Shown here: positions 5,947 to 6,484 of the stretch, one piece after another
Numbering within the stretch: the first letter of the stretch is position 1
How the letters are laid out: each line of letters starts with the position of its first letter
From: Leucothrix mucor
Lineage (GTDB): Bacteria > Pseudomonadota > Gammaproteobacteria > Thiotrichales > Thiotrichaceae
Assembly: GCA_015662325.1 (NCBI GenBank)
Contig: DQUJ01000103.1
Coordinates: 1 to 6,484, forward strand
Direction: 5' to 3'
DNA length: 6,484 nucleotides
Notes under the pieces: generated by a model
The model's database searches: none
What the model saw: the letters and a program-made list of their open reading frames with translations, nothing else
What the model was told of the DNA's origin: nothing
Made by a program: the position numbers and the translations under genes

Positions 5947-6484
5947 CTATTGTTTTCTACACACCCTAGCTAAATGTTCTCGAACCAATTTAGGCGCAGA
6001 GCCTAACAGCTTTTTAGTATAGGCTTGCTGTGGGTTTCTAATCACATCGCCTACTAAGCCTTGTTCTAAGATTTTTCCTTCTTTCATGACCGCTACTTCA
6101 TGCGCGATGGTGGGAATGATGGATAAATCATGGGTAATAAACAAAAATGACATGCCTGTTTCTTTTTGTAAATTCTTTAATAGTTTAAGCACTTGAGCGC
6201 GTACCGAAACATCTAAGGCGCTTGTTGGCTCATCGCAAATGATTAACTCGGGTTCTACTGCAAGAGCGCGGGCAATGCCGATGCGTTGGCGTTGTCCGCC
6301 AGAAAATTCATGCGGGTAACGATGCGCATGATCGGCTTCTAGGTCTACTTTTAATAACAGTTCTTTGATGCGCTTGTCTTGTCCTGCTTTTCCTTTTGGA
6401 CCTACGTTTAAACTGTTCATGCCTTCGCGGATGATCTCGCTAATGGTCATGCGTGGGTTGAGCGCAGAATAGGGGTCTTGAAAA
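5947..6484 (-). CDS. ATP-binding subunit of a peptide-type ABC transporter (Opp/Dpp/YejF family), 5' part outside the window
   Basis: The reverse strand encodes 178 residues from the window edge to a TAG. It opens with FQDPYSALNPRMTISEII, so the true start lies beyond the window; the in-frame ATG at 6450 is internal, in the Q-loop region. Numbering from that Met, the ABC signature is FSGGQ (49-53, at 6292-6306), Walker B LIICDE (69-74), the D-loop SALD (77-80) and the switch histidine in FITHDLS (104-110). Walker A is off the edge. HRYPHEFSGGQRQRIGIARA and the C-terminal NPQQAYTKKLLGSAP are typical of oligopeptide/dipeptide importers. It could be OppF/DppF or the second half of a fused YejF-type double ATPase; the visible part cannot decide. 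It powers uptake of peptides or similar solutes from the cytoplasmic face of the inner membrane, and is convergent with scpB. Confidence 0.93.
   Translation of the reverse strand, partial: FQDPYSALNPRMTISEIIREGMNSLNVGPKGKAGQDKRIKELLLKVDLEADHAHRYPHEFSGGQRQRIGIARALAVEPELIICDEPTSALDVSVRAQVLKLLKNLQKETGMSFLFITHDLSIIPTIAHEVAVMKEGKILEQGLVGDVIRNPQQAYTKKLLGSAPKLVREHLARVCRKQ

Overview
The window looks like ordinary chromosomal, housekeeping-rich DNA from a moderately AT-rich gammaproteobacterium. The proteins YciB, YciI and YciO match their E. coli counterparts closely. TrpRS is the roughly 400-residue long form, and ScpA has the gammaproteobacterial N-terminus (PFAIVHGE...DLYIPPDALEVF). A sulfur-oxidising or Thiotrichales-like host is a guess from overall flavour; the sequence does not settle it. 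There is no sign of phage, transposase, CRISPR, tRNA or rRNA, and the window is almost entirely coding.

Left part (1-1666, minus strand): a probable operon reading right to left. It holds yciB (inner-membrane envelope/septation protein), yciI 13 bp later with a TTG start, then a secreted PpiC/SurA-type peptidyl-prolyl isomerase that runs off the left edge. The isomerase carries four 39-bp in-frame tandem repeats just after its signal peptide. A 110-bp divergent spacer (1667-1776) separates this operon from the plus-strand genes and contains a 9-bp inverted repeat.

Middle and right (1777-5917, plus strand): yciO (Sua5/YrdC/YciO family), a short M50 site-2-type metalloprotease, trpS, scpA and scpB. 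TrpS carries a four-cysteine motif resembling the [4Fe-4S] site of the Thermotoga maritima enzyme. ScpA and ScpB are the kleisin and winged-helix partners of SMC; their genes overlap by one base (TAATG) and are surely coupled. An extended imperfect hairpin followed by six T's separates trpS from scpA, so scpAB may be partly uncoupled from the upstream genes.

Right edge (5947-6484, minus strand): the C-terminal part of an Opp/Dpp/Yej-type peptide ABC transporter ATPase, convergent with scpB and cut by the window end before its Walker A region.

No clear new biological system is seen. The most interesting items are the Fe-S-type cysteines in TrpS, the tandem-repeat linker in the isomerase, and the trpS-scpA hairpin.
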